38,798 nucleotides of DNA from CAZSNT01 sp964607765. GTDB taxonomy: Bacteria; Verrucomicrobiota; Lentisphaeria; Oligosphaerales; JABHEG01. Location: contig CAZSNT010000094.1 of assembly GCA_964607765.1 (NCBI GenBank), positions 1 through 38,798 of the forward strand, read 5' to 3'. Positions 38,353 through 38,798 of this stretch are shown here, one piece after another. Position numbers and translations under genes: made by a program. The notes beneath the pieces are model-generated. The model was not told the DNA's origin, ran no database searches, and worked only from the letters and a program-made list of their open reading frames with translations. The number at the start of each line of letters is the position of its first letter. Position 1 is the first letter of the stretch.

Positions 38353-38798
38353 GAGACTTTACCTTGGAAGAAGAATGGGAATTTCCTTTCTGGCGACGGG
38401 GAGAAGATAGCGGCGACTGGTACGGGGGGCAAGCGATGAGACGTGGTCTCGTGATGCCGGGCGTGCCTTCAAACGTGAAACCGGCACGGCCCCGCTTCGC
38501 TACCGGCAAACTCGTAGCGCCAACAAGTCAGAGACGCTCTGATCTGCACCGCGCCTGGAGCGGAAAAAGGCAGCGTAGCACCTGATGCCTTGCCGCCAGC
38601 CCGAGCCTCCACTATCTTCTACCCGGCGCCGGATCGGGCACCACTGCGGGCCTCAAACCCCACCCCATACCACCCCGTCCCTTGCCTCAACGCCGGGTCC
38701 GCCCTATTATGTCCCCGCGGCCAGAGTGGAGACCCCTACTAGTTAGACCCCGTCCTGAAAGGTCTTATGGCTGACAGAATAAAGCTCTTATAGGAGTG
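38353..38798. other. Terminal region without a supportable gene
   Basis: 446 bases upstream of the sulfatase. The first 25 bases carry its ribosome-binding region. Beyond that I see no gene, tRNA, terminator or repeat that I can support; an open frame on the plus strand (38340-38585) has no recognisable features and overlaps the sulfatase 5' end. The last about 50 bases are AT-richer and may belong to the next gene's promoter. Confidence 0.5.

Overview
The window is GC-rich (roughly 62-63% by eye) and has the gene repertoire of a heterotrophic bacterium of the PVC superphylum, most like Kiritimatiellota, Lentisphaerota or Planctomycetota. The evidence is a formylglycine-type sulfatase, several secreted or intracellular glycoside hydrolases, an HzsA-related beta-propeller/cytochrome c protein, an ECF sigma cassette, and a large MoxR/DUF58/VWA/DUF4159/macroglobulin-like cluster. 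No rRNA, tRNA or CRISPR array was seen. Placement below superphylum is inference.

Layout. (1) 182-2119: a secreted GH51-like alpha-L-arabinofuranosidase with an N-terminal carbohydrate-binding-like domain, converging on a minus-strand run. (2) 6502-2088, minus strand: a secreted DnaJ-type zinc-ribbon protein, translationally coupled to an RlmI-type rRNA methyltransferase, then an ECF sigma factor, a one-TM putative anti-sigma factor and an extremely charged exported protein. (3) 6503-7042: a non-coding block with a nested inverted-repeat (cruciform) element and further mini-repeats. (4) 7043-8182: an aldo/keto reductase with a two-cluster ferredoxin tail.

(5) 8226-25550: the centrepiece. A membrane-anchored unknown protein, an FHA-MoxR fusion ATPase, an exported alpha/alpha-barrel protein with two DUF4159 domains, and a DUF58 protein run rightward. 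A 2,111-residue alpha-2-macroglobulin-like exported protein runs leftward and collides with DUF58. Then two membrane VWA proteins (BatA-N type and a second one), coupled by a GTGA overlap, run rightward. MoxR ATPases work as chaperones with DUF58/VWA partners, so this looks like one envelope-associated assembly or surveillance system; its substrate is not known from the sequence.

(6) 25617-26729: a Fic-domain AMPylase with a built-in inhibitory motif and a winged-helix tail, with a promoter bracketed by direct repeats. (7) 27099-30404: an HzsA-related exported protein with two CxxCH haem sites. (8) 34356-30715: two paralogous clan GH-A-like glycosidases, one exported and one not, divergent from an AraC-family regulator (34589-35389), with a 10-bp phased repeat between. 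(9) 36810-35626: a DUF4143 AAA ATPase with a near-consensus promoter and four repeats about 22 bp apart. (10) 38352-37093: a sulfatase whose formylglycine motif lacks the usual arginine. The last 446 bases hold no gene that can be supported.

The flanks are therefore a polysaccharide-degradation neighbourhood (arabinofuranosidase, GH39-like pair, AraC regulator, sulfatase), with an envelope MoxR system in the middle. Most boundaries are set by Shine-Dalgarno sequences or start/stop overlaps, as stated per gene.
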